This document shows, piece after piece, positions 32,761 to 43,131 of a DNA stretch of 64,000 nucleotides. A program made the translations under genes and the position numbers. The notes under the pieces were generated by a model, which saw nothing but the letters and a program-made list of their open reading frames with translations, was not told where the DNA came from and did no database searches. Source of the DNA: Neoarius graeffei (Eukaryota > Chordata > Actinopteri > Siluriformes > Ariidae); NCBI RefSeq assembly GCF_027579695.1, contig NC_083587.1:51701021-51765020 (forward strand), in the 5' to 3' direction. Position 1 is the stretch's first letter. The number at the start of each line of letters is the position of its first letter.

Positions 32761-33335
32761 TTTACAGCATGGATAGTGATAACAACAGTGTTCACAGCAA
32801 AAGCGAGTTTTACTACCCTGAGGAAGATGAAATAAAAGAAAACATTTCAGGAGAAAGCTAAAAACCTGTAATTTGCTAACGCCAAGCAAAAACATGGCTG
32901 AATCCTGAATGACTCCTATTTGTATAAATAGGGGACTACATAGGTGGCAAAATGTAGTTTTTTTCCTGCCATGGAAGTGCACTTCTATACCGAGGAGGAA
33001 GCCATTTGCATTACAGCCGTGAATGAGGATTCAAAACAGCAATAATTTTACAGCATGGACAGCGATAACGACAGTGTTCACAGTGAAAGCGAGTTTTACT
33101 ACCCTGAGGAAGACAAAATAAAAGAAAACATTTCAGGAGAAAGCTAAAAACCTGTAACTTGCTAACGCCGAGCAAAAACATGGCTGAATCCTGAATGACT
33201 CCTATTTGTATAAATAGGGGACTACATAGGCAGCAAAATGTAGTTTTATTCCTGTCATGGAAGTGCACTTGTATACTGAGGAGAAAGCAATTTGCATTAC
33301 AGCCATGAACGAAGATTCAAAATGGCGGCTCGGCT
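32761..33335 (+). repeat. Tandem pair of 286-bp units with acidic mini-frames
   Basis: Two direct repeats start at 32761 and 33047 in the ccdc127 intron. Each holds a 30-codon frame (32769-32861 and 33055-33147; MDSDNDSVHSESEFYYPEED-like, ending ENISGES), a TATA-like TATAAATAGGGGAC, and a second acidic start (MEVHLYTEE..ICITA). In the last unit this second frame runs on to 33442. It probably derives from a DNA transposon; the class is not recognised. Confidence 0.7.
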
Positions 33336-33400
33336 CGGTTTTCCCATTTGGGCGCTCTCGTTTTCTGTTAGAATTTGGTAAAGAAAAAAATAAATATATT

Positions 33401-33542
33401 ATTTACCAGCTTAACGTCGGTCCGTATGGTGAAATACCGTGACCTCGGCCTTGACTACTGACCTCGGCCCAGAGGGCCTCGCTTAGTACTTTCAAGACCT
33501 CAGTCACGGTATTTCACCATACGGACCTCCCAGCTGGTAAAT
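33401..33542. repeat. Inverted repeat (hairpin) with about 40-base arms
   Basis: ATTTACCAGC then GGTCCGTATGGTGAAATACC on the left are mirrored on the right as GGTATTTCACCATACGGACC then GCTGGTAAAT. The loop is GC-rich (GACCTCGGCC...GAGGGCCTCG). It may be one end of a folded transposon that includes the preceding tandem units. Confidence 0.85.
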
Positions 33543-34256
33543 AACATATATATGAGAAGAGCAAAGAGAAATAAGGACATAACGTATATTTAAAACCAGT
33601 GGATTACTTCTTTTGCTTCACAAGTGGTTGATGTGTTCCTCCCCATCAAAAATACTGAATAAAACAAATTAATAGTTTTAGAGATATAAAGATGAAAAGC
33701 CCTTCTCCCCTTCTTTGATAACAAACATGCTGCTGACTAAAGCTTATGGCTATGATTGGATAAATGGTTGCATTTCAGTGTGGCACTACTGCAACACAGT
33801 GATGAAAGTTAATTAAATGCTGACTTGCATTCGAAGTAAATGTATTATAATAATGTAATAAAGTCAGTATTTAATTCTTAAAAAAAAAAGAAAACATTCC
33901 CTGCTAACTGTCTTTCACCGAAGACAAAGTGGTATCACACAAAGAAGACTGTGCTTTTCAGTTTGACAAGTTCTCATGTCAAACGTGAAAAGCAATACCG
34001 TCTGTGTATTGTGCGTCACTCTTTTCTCTCCGGCACAAAATCCTCTCCATATGATGGCTGACTCATCCGAGTTATGAAAGGGTGTGGTTTGGGGTTGGTC
34101 TGCCCAAGTTAGTCTTCGGGAAAGTGAAAGAAGAAGGTGAAAATGCATTTCCAGTTTGGCTGATTATAAAATGGCATGACCTGTTCAAGTACAGAAACTT
34201 ATCTAATGACGAAAGAAACTTTTTTGAAATCTTATATGTCTTCAGTAGATTTTATA
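33543..34256. other. ccdc127 intron DNA without a recognised element
   Basis: It matches 55664-56374 at about 99% by eye. No gene or transposon ends are recognised. Confidence 0.5.
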
Positions 34257-35807
34257 CAAACCCCATTTCCAGAAAAGATGAGATTTTCCAAAATGCAATA
34301 AAAACAAAAATCTGCGATTTGTTAATTCACGTGAACCTTTATTTAACTGACCAAAAGTACAAAGAAAAGATTTTCAATAGTTTTACTGATGAACTTAATT
34401 GTATTTTGTAAATATGAACAAAGTTAGAATTTGATGCCTGTAGCACACTCAAAAAAAAAAGTTGGGACAGAGGCAAAATAAGACTGAAAAGTTTATAGGA
34501 TATTCAAGTAACGCTATTCTGGAAGATTCCACAATAAGCAGGTTAACTGGTAACAGCTGAGCGTATCATGACTGGGTGTAAAAGGAGCGTGCACTAAAGG
34601 CTCAGTATTTGCAAGCAAGGATGGGTCATGGCTCACTCCTTAGTGCCAAAATTCATGAGAAATTTGTTCGTCAAGTCCAAAAAGAACATTTCTCAACATA
34701 AGATTTCAGAGAATTTAGGTCTTTCAAAATCTACAAAGATTCAGGGAATTCAGAGACAGCTCAGTGCGTAAAGGGCAAGGTCAGAAACTACTGTTGAATG
34801 TGCGTGACCTTTGAGCCCTCACATGGTACTGCCTGAGAAACCATCATTTTAACGTGACAAATATAGCCACATGGGCTTGGGAGTACTTCAGAAAACTGTT
34901 GTCACTGAACAGAGTCTGCCGCTACACCCAGAAATGTAACCTGAAACTGTATTACGCAAAGAGGAAGCCAGTCGTCAATTCTACGCAGAAATGACCCAGA
35001 TTTCTCTGGGTCTGAACTCATATCAGATGGACCGAAAGACAGTGAAAGCATGTGCTGTGGTCAGATGAGTCCACATTTCAGTTTGTTTTTGGGAAAACCA
35101 GACGTCGAGTTCTCAGCCGCCAAAGGTGAACAAGACCATCCAGTTTGTTAACAGAGAAAGGTGCAAAAGCCAGCATCTGTGATGATTTTTTTTTGGAGGG
35201 GGGATCGATGCCTGTGGCATGAGTAAGTTGCATGTGTGCGAAGGTACCATTTATGCAGAGGTGTATATTGGGATTTTAGAGAGACATATGTTGCCATCAA
35301 GGCAACGTCTCTTCCTGGGAAGTCCATGCTTATTTGAGCAGGACAATCCTAGACCTCATTCTGCATAGGCTACAATAGTGTGGCTTCGTAGACACAGAGT
35401 GCGTGCGCTTGACTGGCCTGCTGCCAGTCCAGATCTGTCTCCTAATGTATGGCGCATCATGATGAGGAGAATCAGACAACGGCAAGCACGGACTGTTGAG
35501 CAGCTGAAGTCTTGTATCAAGCAAGAATGGACAAAAATTCCAGTTGCAAAACTACAACAATTAGATCCCATACGATTAAAAAGTGATGTAACACAATAGT
35601 AATAATGCCTGTGTTCCAAGTTTTTTTTTTTAAAGTGTGTTGCAGGCATCAAATTCTAACTTTGTTTTATATTTCCAAAATACAATTAAGTCGGTCAGTA
35701 AAACTATTGCAAATCTTTTGCCAGTTAAATAAAGGTTCACGTGAATTAATAAATCACAAATTTTTGTTTTTATTGCATTTCAGAAACTTTTCTGGAAATG
35801 AGGTTTG
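34257..35807 (+). mobile_element. Tc1/mariner transposon with long inverted repeats, degenerate transposase
   Basis: The ends CAAACCCCATTTCCAGAAAA and their complement are flanked by TA (34255-34256 and 35808-35809); the inverted repeats extend some 200 bases. The relict transposase on the plus strand shows GILERHMLPSRQRLFLGSPC and FEQDNPRPHSA, then LDWPAASPDLSPNVWRIMMR and VEQLKSCIKQEWTKIP: the DDE region of Tc1. It is split over frames, and its N-terminal half is decayed. It lies in the ccdc127 intron; its twin is at 56375-57930. Confidence 0.93.
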
Positions 35808-36007
35808 TACAAGCATGGGCCATGCCACTGCAATGCCAGTAACAAACTTTTGCATAATCATAGAAGGATTCTTTTACTAAGATACTCACGAAAAGCCGCA
35901 AGGCCGAGCATGGGGACTAACAGAGCGTAGTTCCATTTCCCCCCATCAGAACCCTCACGTGGGACTGGCCTTATATTCCATTCAGCAGGATCATTCAGGT
36001 TGTCCAT

Positions 36008-36625
36008 GGAGATAATCTGCAATTAAAAGTCAGTCAAACTGTGACACTGGTACTCTGAAGATTCTTAATACATTTAAAAAAAAATGCATTTCAGATCATG
36101 CACACAGTTTGCTCAGTTGTCCCCATCAGGGTTCATAATGTTTCACTTTGATTCACTGGTTGATAAATTACACCTGCTGGGGCAAAACAGCATATCAGGT
36201 CTGAATGTTATAGCATTATGCACTGAAGCACAACACCATACATGCCAAGTTATACGGTTTCCCCATATTTTGTATGGGAAAATGCAATTTTTTGGCCAAT
36301 ACGGCATACACTGATTTTCATACGGGAAAATTACGTTTTGTATCGGAGATTTTTTCCGTTACTCCGAGAAAATTTTCTTAGCATCCACCATTTATTTTTT
36401 CAAACACATGCCCATATGCCCAATGAAACGGAACTATTTTCGATTTATGTGGTTTTATAGTTGCAACTGTAAAACCACAACGGCAACTGTAGTTAACCGG
36501 CGATTTCTGGTTTCGCTTCCCTAAACATTTTAATTGCTGATAGACATTATATGTAGACACAGATGACCAACACTCGTTACTACCATCAGTCGTCAGTAAA
36601 CTGGAAAAGTATTGAATGAAGAGTA
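36008..36625. other. Upstream of ccdc127 copy 1; unassigned
   Basis: This should contain the ccdc127 promoter, but I see no clear TATA box or CpG island. The stretch 36240-36370 has repeated GGGAAAAT/TACG-type words and may be the start of the transposon whose end follows. Confidence 0.4.
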
Positions 36626-37038
36626 ATGGTGGTAACGACCGTTGGTAACCTGTCTCTAAAATGTGTAGTAGGGGATGGAAGCAATTTAACAACATCTACA
36701 TGTTTGCCGTGCTCTGATTTTCTTTTATTGACCAGGAAAATAATCAATGTATATTGGGGAAAGGTGTTCGATGTAAAACCTGCTCTGGGTGTTGCCAGGT
36801 TTCCAATGCTGAAACAGCTTTTTACTGCTTTGCTGTGCCTCCCACATAGCAATGCAGATAGTGAGAGGGCTTTTTCATTGGTTAGGAAAATTCATACTGA
36901 GTACAGAAAAAATATGGCTGCAGACACATTAACTGCATATCTGCGAATTAAAATGAACTGTGATGAGGAGCTGGGTCCGTCTCAGAAACCGGTCTCTCAT
37001 TTGGGACATTATGGTCAAAAAATAAATGTTCTAATTTT
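36626..37038 (+). pseudogene. C-terminal part of a hAT transposase (dimerisation domain)
   Basis: The frame includes GVARFPMLKQLFTALLCLPH, SNADSERAFSLVRKIHTEYR and NMAADTLTAYLRIKMNCDEE, the hAT C-terminal dimerisation motif (LP.SNAD.ER.FS...). The catalytic part is missing upstream. The equivalent piece in block X2 (58749-59400) is interrupted by a 0.2-kb insertion. Confidence 0.82.
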
Positions 37039-37950
37039 ACTATTTTTTTTGCATTTACCTAACACTCAATGTTTCTTTTGTCATGTTGAATAAGAATAAA
37101 TATCGTATCTTGCTTTATCTGGCCTCCACTGTGGAACATTTTTTTTTATTACAATTCAAATGCTTTTGTAAAATTGATTTACATATAAAATAACTCCATC
37201 ATGAAGAATTAAAGCCCCTCCTTCACAGAGGAGTGAAAATATTGAATAAATTTCCTCTTTTTGATTGCTTGGGTTAAAAATGCCAAGTTATGATGACTGG
37301 ATTGATTATTCACTTAAATATGAATAATATGATACGTTTTGGGTATTTGATATGGCGAAATAGGACACAATGGAACAGGGTATCTGCACATTTTTCAAGT
37401 ACAAATTTAAAGACTTTTAAGACCTTTTCAAGACCTCTAAATGGAAAAATTAAGACTGTACCATGGCAAAGAAAAGGATAAATACGACAACTTAAAACTG
37501 TTTTCTGCAATAGTTTTTTTTTATTAACTTTAAGAAGAATGCACCCAATTTGTGAACAACAGGGTGCATCAATGGCAACTGTTAGACATGCAAACAGCTG
37601 AAGCAAAGTCGTGTGTTTTGGGCTGCAGAACTACTGTAGCAGCAAGGAGAAGACTGGTGTTTACTGGAGAACACACCATGAATCATTTCAAAAACGAAAA
37701 CAATAAACGGCAAGTAGAACCAGCTGAACAACCTTAGCCGGCATTATTTCAATCCCCAAAGATTATCTTTGATGATGTGTCATTTTGTGTCCGACAGCAA
37801 AATCAGTCTGAGTGTCGTACAGTATACAGCCGGCTGAGGAAGTTCTCGAGTATCTTCTGCATTATAGCAGGTAACAGCATAAACCTGTTTATGCAGTCAT
37901 ACAATCAGAGCGTTACATTAAAACACAAAAAAACAACTGTCACCTTTCAT
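36891..37950 (+). repeat. Module R, copy 1b
   Basis: This is the second copy in block X1 of the module at 29246, also followed by a minus-strand SINE at the same place, so the SINE was inside the module before it was duplicated. Confidence 0.8.
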
Positions 37951-38331
37951 AACCTCATCTCATCTCATTATCTCTAGCCGCTTTATCCTGTTCTACAGGG
38001 TCGCAGGCGAGCTGGAGCCTATCCCAGCTGACTACGGGCGAAAGGCGGGGTACACCCTGGACAAGTCGTCAGGTCATCACAGGGCTGACACATAGACACA
38101 GACAACCATTCACACTCACATTCACACCTACGGTCAATTTAGAGTCACCAGTTAACCTAACCTGCATGTCTTTGGACTGTGGGGGAAACCGGAGCACCCG
38201 GAGGAAACCCACGCGGACACGGGGAGAACATGCAAACTCCACACAGAAAGGCCCTCGCCGGCCCCGGGGCTCGAACCCAGGACCTTCTTGATGTGAGGTG
38301 ACAGCGCTAACCACTACACCACCGTGCCGCC
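37951..38331 (-). mobile_element. tRNA-derived SINE
   Basis: Same family and orientation as 30318-30690, at the equivalent place in module R. Only the ATGAG-tailed end is left at the corresponding site in block X2 (60301-60391). Confidence 0.9.
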
Positions 38332-38745
38332 CGGAACAACAACAAAAACAAAAAAAAAATCGGATTTCACAACAAATCGGATATGGGTCGTTTCAGGTTG
38401 CAGTCTGAACGTAGTGTAACACACACACACGCGGGCGCCTCGTGTCCGTGAAAAACCAGTTTCCCAGTCCGCCGTGTTCCCAGCGCTGCGTTATCGTCTT
38501 TAAACACATTTGTGCGAACCAACGCTTTTTATCGCAAACGATTCTTCTCCTTATTTTGGGGGTATTAATCATCCCCCAACCACTTGTCGTTAAACAGACA
38601 TCTTCCCATAATTATCAACGTTTTCTAGCGCCCGCGCAAACTACCTGCGTATCTCTGTCTTCACAACCACCACACCACACCACACTTCCTCCAGTAGCCT
38701 CCTAACGTTAGTTCTTGATCTACGGAACGCACAGAACCAATGCTG
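38332..38745. other. End of block X1; CpG-containing DNA with no recognised gene
   Basis: From about 38431 it matches 60958-61284. It runs straight into segment S without the sushi insertion seen before S1. Confidence 0.5.
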
Positions 38746-39760
38746 CCCCAAAAGGTACGCTGGTCACTTTTAAAATTACGGTTAAAAAAAAAATACCCCA
38801 AACCGGATGGAGACATTTCACTCGTTCGGTCCAATATTAAATTTAATACCTCCCTTTCGAAAATTCCAGTCATTCCAAACAATTTAAGACGTTTTTAGGC
38901 CTTGAAAACCGAAGTTGTATTTAAGACTTTTTAAGGACCGCGGGAAGCCTGAATAATTGGTGAATTATGGTATCAATCAGTCTGTTTTACTATATTTTTG
39001 AACTTTTGCCTCAGTATATCAAGTATTGATTACTTTTGATTCATAGATATTATGCATACGTTGTGAATTCGGAAACAAATGCAATAAAGATTGTTGGGTT
39101 ACAAATAGTTTATTTGTGGGTTTTTTTCCTCAAATATTTCTTCAGACAAGTCAAAATCACATTCGGACAAGTAAATTTCCTGTCAACTTGCCCGACAGGA
39201 CAAGTGGTTTCAAAAGTTAATGTAGAGCCCTGAACACCACCGTGCCGCCCCACTGCTGTTATATTTCAAGTAATTTTCTCTGGTGGAATGTAATATTCTA
39301 GGTGATGTCAACACTTGTCAAATAGAACTTTGTGGAGTTTTTATGAACTATTTAAGATTAATACATTTTATTTGCAAAATTTACATCAATAATTCTGGTA
39401 TTACTGATACAATGTATCTTAAATAATTAAGTTTATAGTTCAGTCAGTCATTCTCTTTAGTAGATAATTGTTTACTTGACTGTACATACACAGTCCTTTT
39501 TAATTCAGTTGTTTTCTCTGGGATCTAAAATTTCTTTTTATTCAGCACATGCTCATTTGATCCCTTTAACTTGATGCAGTGTGATAAATATGTCGATTAC
39601 AATAGGAGTGTATAGTGTGGAATAAAACAATCAGTGCTTTGGTTTATATATTGGAATTTTTTCTCGTGTATAAGGGCTCATGGGTGCATGTAAGGGAAAA
39701 GTACAGGTTAAAGGGCATGGGGAACCAAAGGTTGACATGTATGCAACACTGTGGTTCCTA

Positions 39761-40288
39761 CACTACCGTTCAAAAGTTTGGGGTCACTTTGAAATGTCCT
39801 TATTTTTGAAAGAAAAGCACTGTTCTTTTCAATGAAGATCACTTTAAACTAATCAGAAATCCACTCTATACATTGCTAATGTGGTAAATGACTATTCTAG
39901 CTGCAAATGTCTGGTTTTTGGTGCAATATCTCCATAGGTGTATAGAGGCCCATTTCCAGCAACTCTCACTCCAGTGTTCTAATGGTACAATGTGTTTGCT
40001 CATTGCCTCAGAAGGCTAATGGATGATTAGAAAACCCTTGTACAATCATGTTAGCACAGCTGAAAACAGTTGAGCTCTTTAGAGAAGCTATAAAACTGAC
40101 CTTCCTTTGAGCAGATTGAGTTTCTGGAGCATCACATTTGTGGGGTCGATTAAATGCTCAAAATGGCCAGAAAAATGTCTTGACTATATTTTCTATTCAT
40201 TTTACAACTTATGGTGGTAAATAAAACTGTGACTTTTCATGGAAAACACAAAATTGTCTGGGTGACCCCAAACTTTTGAACGGTAGTG
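39761..40288 (+). mobile_element. Tc1/mariner-type MITE (twin of 5932-6459)
   Basis: Same CACTACCGTTC ends, TA flanks and length of 528 bp. Confidence 0.9.
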
Positions 40289-41034
40289 TAAATATTATAC
40301 TTTGGGTGCATTTTTGCTCAAACCGACCGCATATGGCATTGTAAACACACAGTAAATACAGGCTTTACTCAGACAGTAAACAAAAACATTCTTACAAAAC
40401 TAGACTCCAGGTTACACCAAGTAATTTCTATACAATGCTAAGCTAATGCAAATTTTCTCTTCAGGTCAACAGTGACTGTCTGCACATTTGACTTAAATAC
40501 AAAACATTTTACTTCAATCATTTATAACTTGGTAATAAATTAAGCTTTTTTTTTTTTCAACCAACACCTATTTTACTTACCTTGAGAAAAAGCACTAAAC
40601 ACTCACAAACTGTTTCTTCTCTAAGGTGCTCTCGGCGCCGGGCAAAGATACGCTGTGAACGTTAGTTACGCAACCAACGTCAAACAAACTTGTTTATCTT
40701 GTCATGGGGGTGGGAGGGAGGTGTGTGTGTGGGGGGGGGGAATTTGATATTTCAAATGTTGTATTTTTGATTGATATTAAACAACTTTTTTATTAACATT
40801 CTACATGTGTAATTAAATTTATTTCACTCTATTATTCGTTTAAACTTGCTCAAATTAATTTCTCTTGATAATGCAGTGGTAATACTTTGTCTTTGGACTC
40901 CCCCGTGTTACGGAGCGCATTGGTACAGTCCGATGATGAGCCTCAGTTGTGTTTATAAATATAGAAGTTCACCTGCAGAATTTCCTTCTTATTATTTTTG
41001 CCGGTCAGAGAAGTGCGTAGTTCATGATGTAGAG

Positions 41035-41454
41035 CAGGGGTGTCAAACCTGATCCATAAAGGGCCTTGTGGCTGCAGGTTTTCATTCCAGCCATGCAGCA
41101 GCACACCTGACTTGGCTCATTCAATCAACTGAACTGTCTTCACACAGTCAAATACTTGCAGCCACACCCACCCTTGATTAAAGGGTGGGTGTGTCAGTTG
41201 ATTGAATAAGCCAGGGGTGTCAAACCTGATCCATAAAGGGCCGTGTGGCTGCAGGTTTTCATTCCAGCCATGCAGCAGCACCCTGATTTGGCTTATTCAA
41301 TCAACCTTTAATCAAGGGTGGGTGTGGCTGCAAGTATTTGACTGTGTGAAGACAGTTCAGTTGATTGAATGAGCCAAGTCAGGTGTGCTGCTGCATGGCT
41401 GGAATGAAAACCTGCAGCCACAAGGCCCTTTATGGATCAGGTTTGACACCCCTG
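41035..41454 (+). mobile_element. Palindromic hAT MITE (twin of 7210-7642)
   Basis: It has the same 8-bp target duplication ATGTAGAG. It is 420 bp long, lacking 13 bases (the ACACACCCACC region) near the centre. Confidence 0.92.
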
Positions 41455-41463
41455 ATGTAGAGT

Positions 41464-41624
41464 TTAAGGGGATAACTTTTTTTGACAGAGGCAACTGGCA
41501 GATGACAATATTTTATTCCTGCAAGACAAAAATCAACTATCTCATGCCTTAACTCTGGTTGAGCATCTCTCTAATGCCTCAGGCCTTAAACTGAACATTT
41601 CCAAGTGTGAGATATTATCCTTAC
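41464..41624 (+). mobile_element. LINE reverse-transcriptase fragment, copy 2, left part only
   Basis: Same fragment as 7652-7812. Unlike in unit 1, the right half of this LINE does not reappear after the inserted elements. Confidence 0.78.
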
Positions 41625-42629
41625 CAGTGGCGGCTGCTGGTTTTAAAATGGGAAGCCCATTTTACGCATTCATCGTAAAACCTGTAGGCCGGATATCAAA
41701 GCATAGAAAAGTGTGCCCCATTAGCACAGTGAACTAGACAACCCTACCTAGTGGCAGAAAGTATTTTTGCTTGTACATTTCATGTTATAGTCTGGCTTGC
41801 CAGGCTAGTGCCTCATATCCTTAATCAAAAATATCAAACATCCAAAAATCACTGGCTATTCAACGAAGAGCCTTGAACATCATACCCTGATATGCAACAC
41901 AGAGTCTTTAACACAACACCCAGCTGTGCAACACATCCTTGAACATCTTCTGCAACACAGTCTGGAAATTCATAACCAGGTAGGCTATGCAACACACAGA
42001 ACCTTGAATATTATACCCAGGTATAACCTATAACACAGAGCCCACCATTCTCTTAACATTACTGAACAATATACACACTTCAGATTCATGAACACTATTT
42101 ATACACAAATTCTGCCCTCTGCTCCTTTTCCAGAAAATGGTCTGTGACCCTGTCATACCAGCTGGTTGTGCTTTCCAGAGACTTCACCAATTTCTGTTAG
42201 CAGCTAGCACTGCAGATCCCAATAAGGCTCAAGCTAGCCTACAACCAGATTGAACTGCAAATGAAATAAACGAGTGAATTCACGAATGATCAAACTGATA
42301 GAATGGATGAAAGTTAACAGAGCACAACGAGTAATATTTACATTTATTTACAGAGTAATGTACAGAGACATCAATGAGAAGAAACGTTTATATGAAAGGA
42401 AATTCGGACAGCACTTTGGTACACGACTACACTTTCTCGACATCTGCTAGGGACTGACTGATCATTCTTCTGTGTTCCTCGCCGAAGTACCGCCCTCCTC
42501 ATGTCTTTGAAACACTACCTCCAATAATCCTTTATCAGCCTGGCTTCTTGTCCCTCCCACTGTCTCGTTTAGTCCCAGAGAAGCCCGGCTTCCCTGGAAG
42601 TGACGATTTTGTTGATTTTAACCAATAAC
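41625..42629 (+). mobile_element. Left part of the hAT element, copy 2; right end missing
   Basis: It begins CAGTGGCGGCTGCTGG after ATCCTTAC and matches 7813-8817. The right end found in unit 1 at 14140-14554 is absent beyond element C. Confidence 0.88.
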
Positions 42630-43119
42630 TGTTAGGGTTTTGCTGGGATTCGAACCTGGTTCGTTGGTGTGATGATCCAGCAAACCCCCACTAGGCCACC
42701 AGGGGAATGACTCAAATGCAGAGGCGTGAGGCGGAAGTAGAAAAAGTAACAAAAGGTTTATTTATACTATGTACACTATATACAATCCAAGGCAAAACAA
42801 AAAAAACAAAAACAAAGAGTATAATTCAAAAAGAAAAAGGCAAAAATGCAAAAGCTCAGAAGATCCACAAAACACAGTACAAAGGAAACTGGAGATAAAC
42901 ATAACAGCACAAAGACTCCGTGACAAGAGGACTGAACTCAGGGGTATAAATACACAAACTAATTAAGGACACAGGTGAAGATAATTAGGACTAACAGGCA
43001 ATTAACAAAAAAACCCACAAAACACAGGAACAGTGGCGGCCTCTAGAGGCCAAAATAAATATGACACGAAAAGGAAATAACAGCGGCCTCTAGATGCCAA
43101 AACAGTCCAAGTCCTAACA
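42630..43119 (-). repeat. 3' LTR of element C
   Basis: A 490-bp LTR. It shares the ACCCAC variant and the ATATGACACG variant with the left LTR of B, as expected if it descends from the same insertion. Confidence 0.92.
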
Positions 43120-43131
43120 GGACCCCCCCCT

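Larger units (their letters stand above)
31840..36007 (-). pseudogene. ccdc127: ccdc127 copy 1 (coiled-coil domain-containing protein 127), one frameshift
   Basis: There are two coding exons on the minus strand: 35890-36007 (start MDNLNDPAEWNIRP, hydrophobic WNYALLVPMLGLAAF, donor C|GTGAGT) and 31840-32526 (acceptor CATCCTGTCAG). The split codon restores AAFRWIWKRESQ, as in vertebrate CCDC127 (human is about 260 residues). Exon 2 is a long coiled coil (LELKYKDTL, QHLMEERKQLQKEREELEDE) ending in the conserved NGQLMWLYLKYWRLQ. One extra base in GCCC near 32130, right after LVERQSA, breaks the frame; one base fewer would restore FCSPLLPKEHR and about 267 residues. The membrane-like segment at residues 25-39 and the coiled coil suggest an anchored scaffold, but the function is poorly known. 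It could be a working gene with a sequencing error. Confidence 0.88.
38746..42629 (+). repeat. Segment S, copy 2
   Basis: Colinear with 4924-8817, including the MITEs, LINE fragment and left hAT end. It ends at the same base (AATAAC) as the copy before element B. Confidence 0.93.

Noticed and set aside
32761-33335. Array-like tandem repeats suggesting a CRISPR
   Set aside because: Only two long units with no short repeat/spacer pattern, in a eukaryotic intron.
34082-34411. 109-codon frame upstream of the Tc1 element
   Set aside because: It runs across the Tc1 inverted repeat and has no splice signals or domain.
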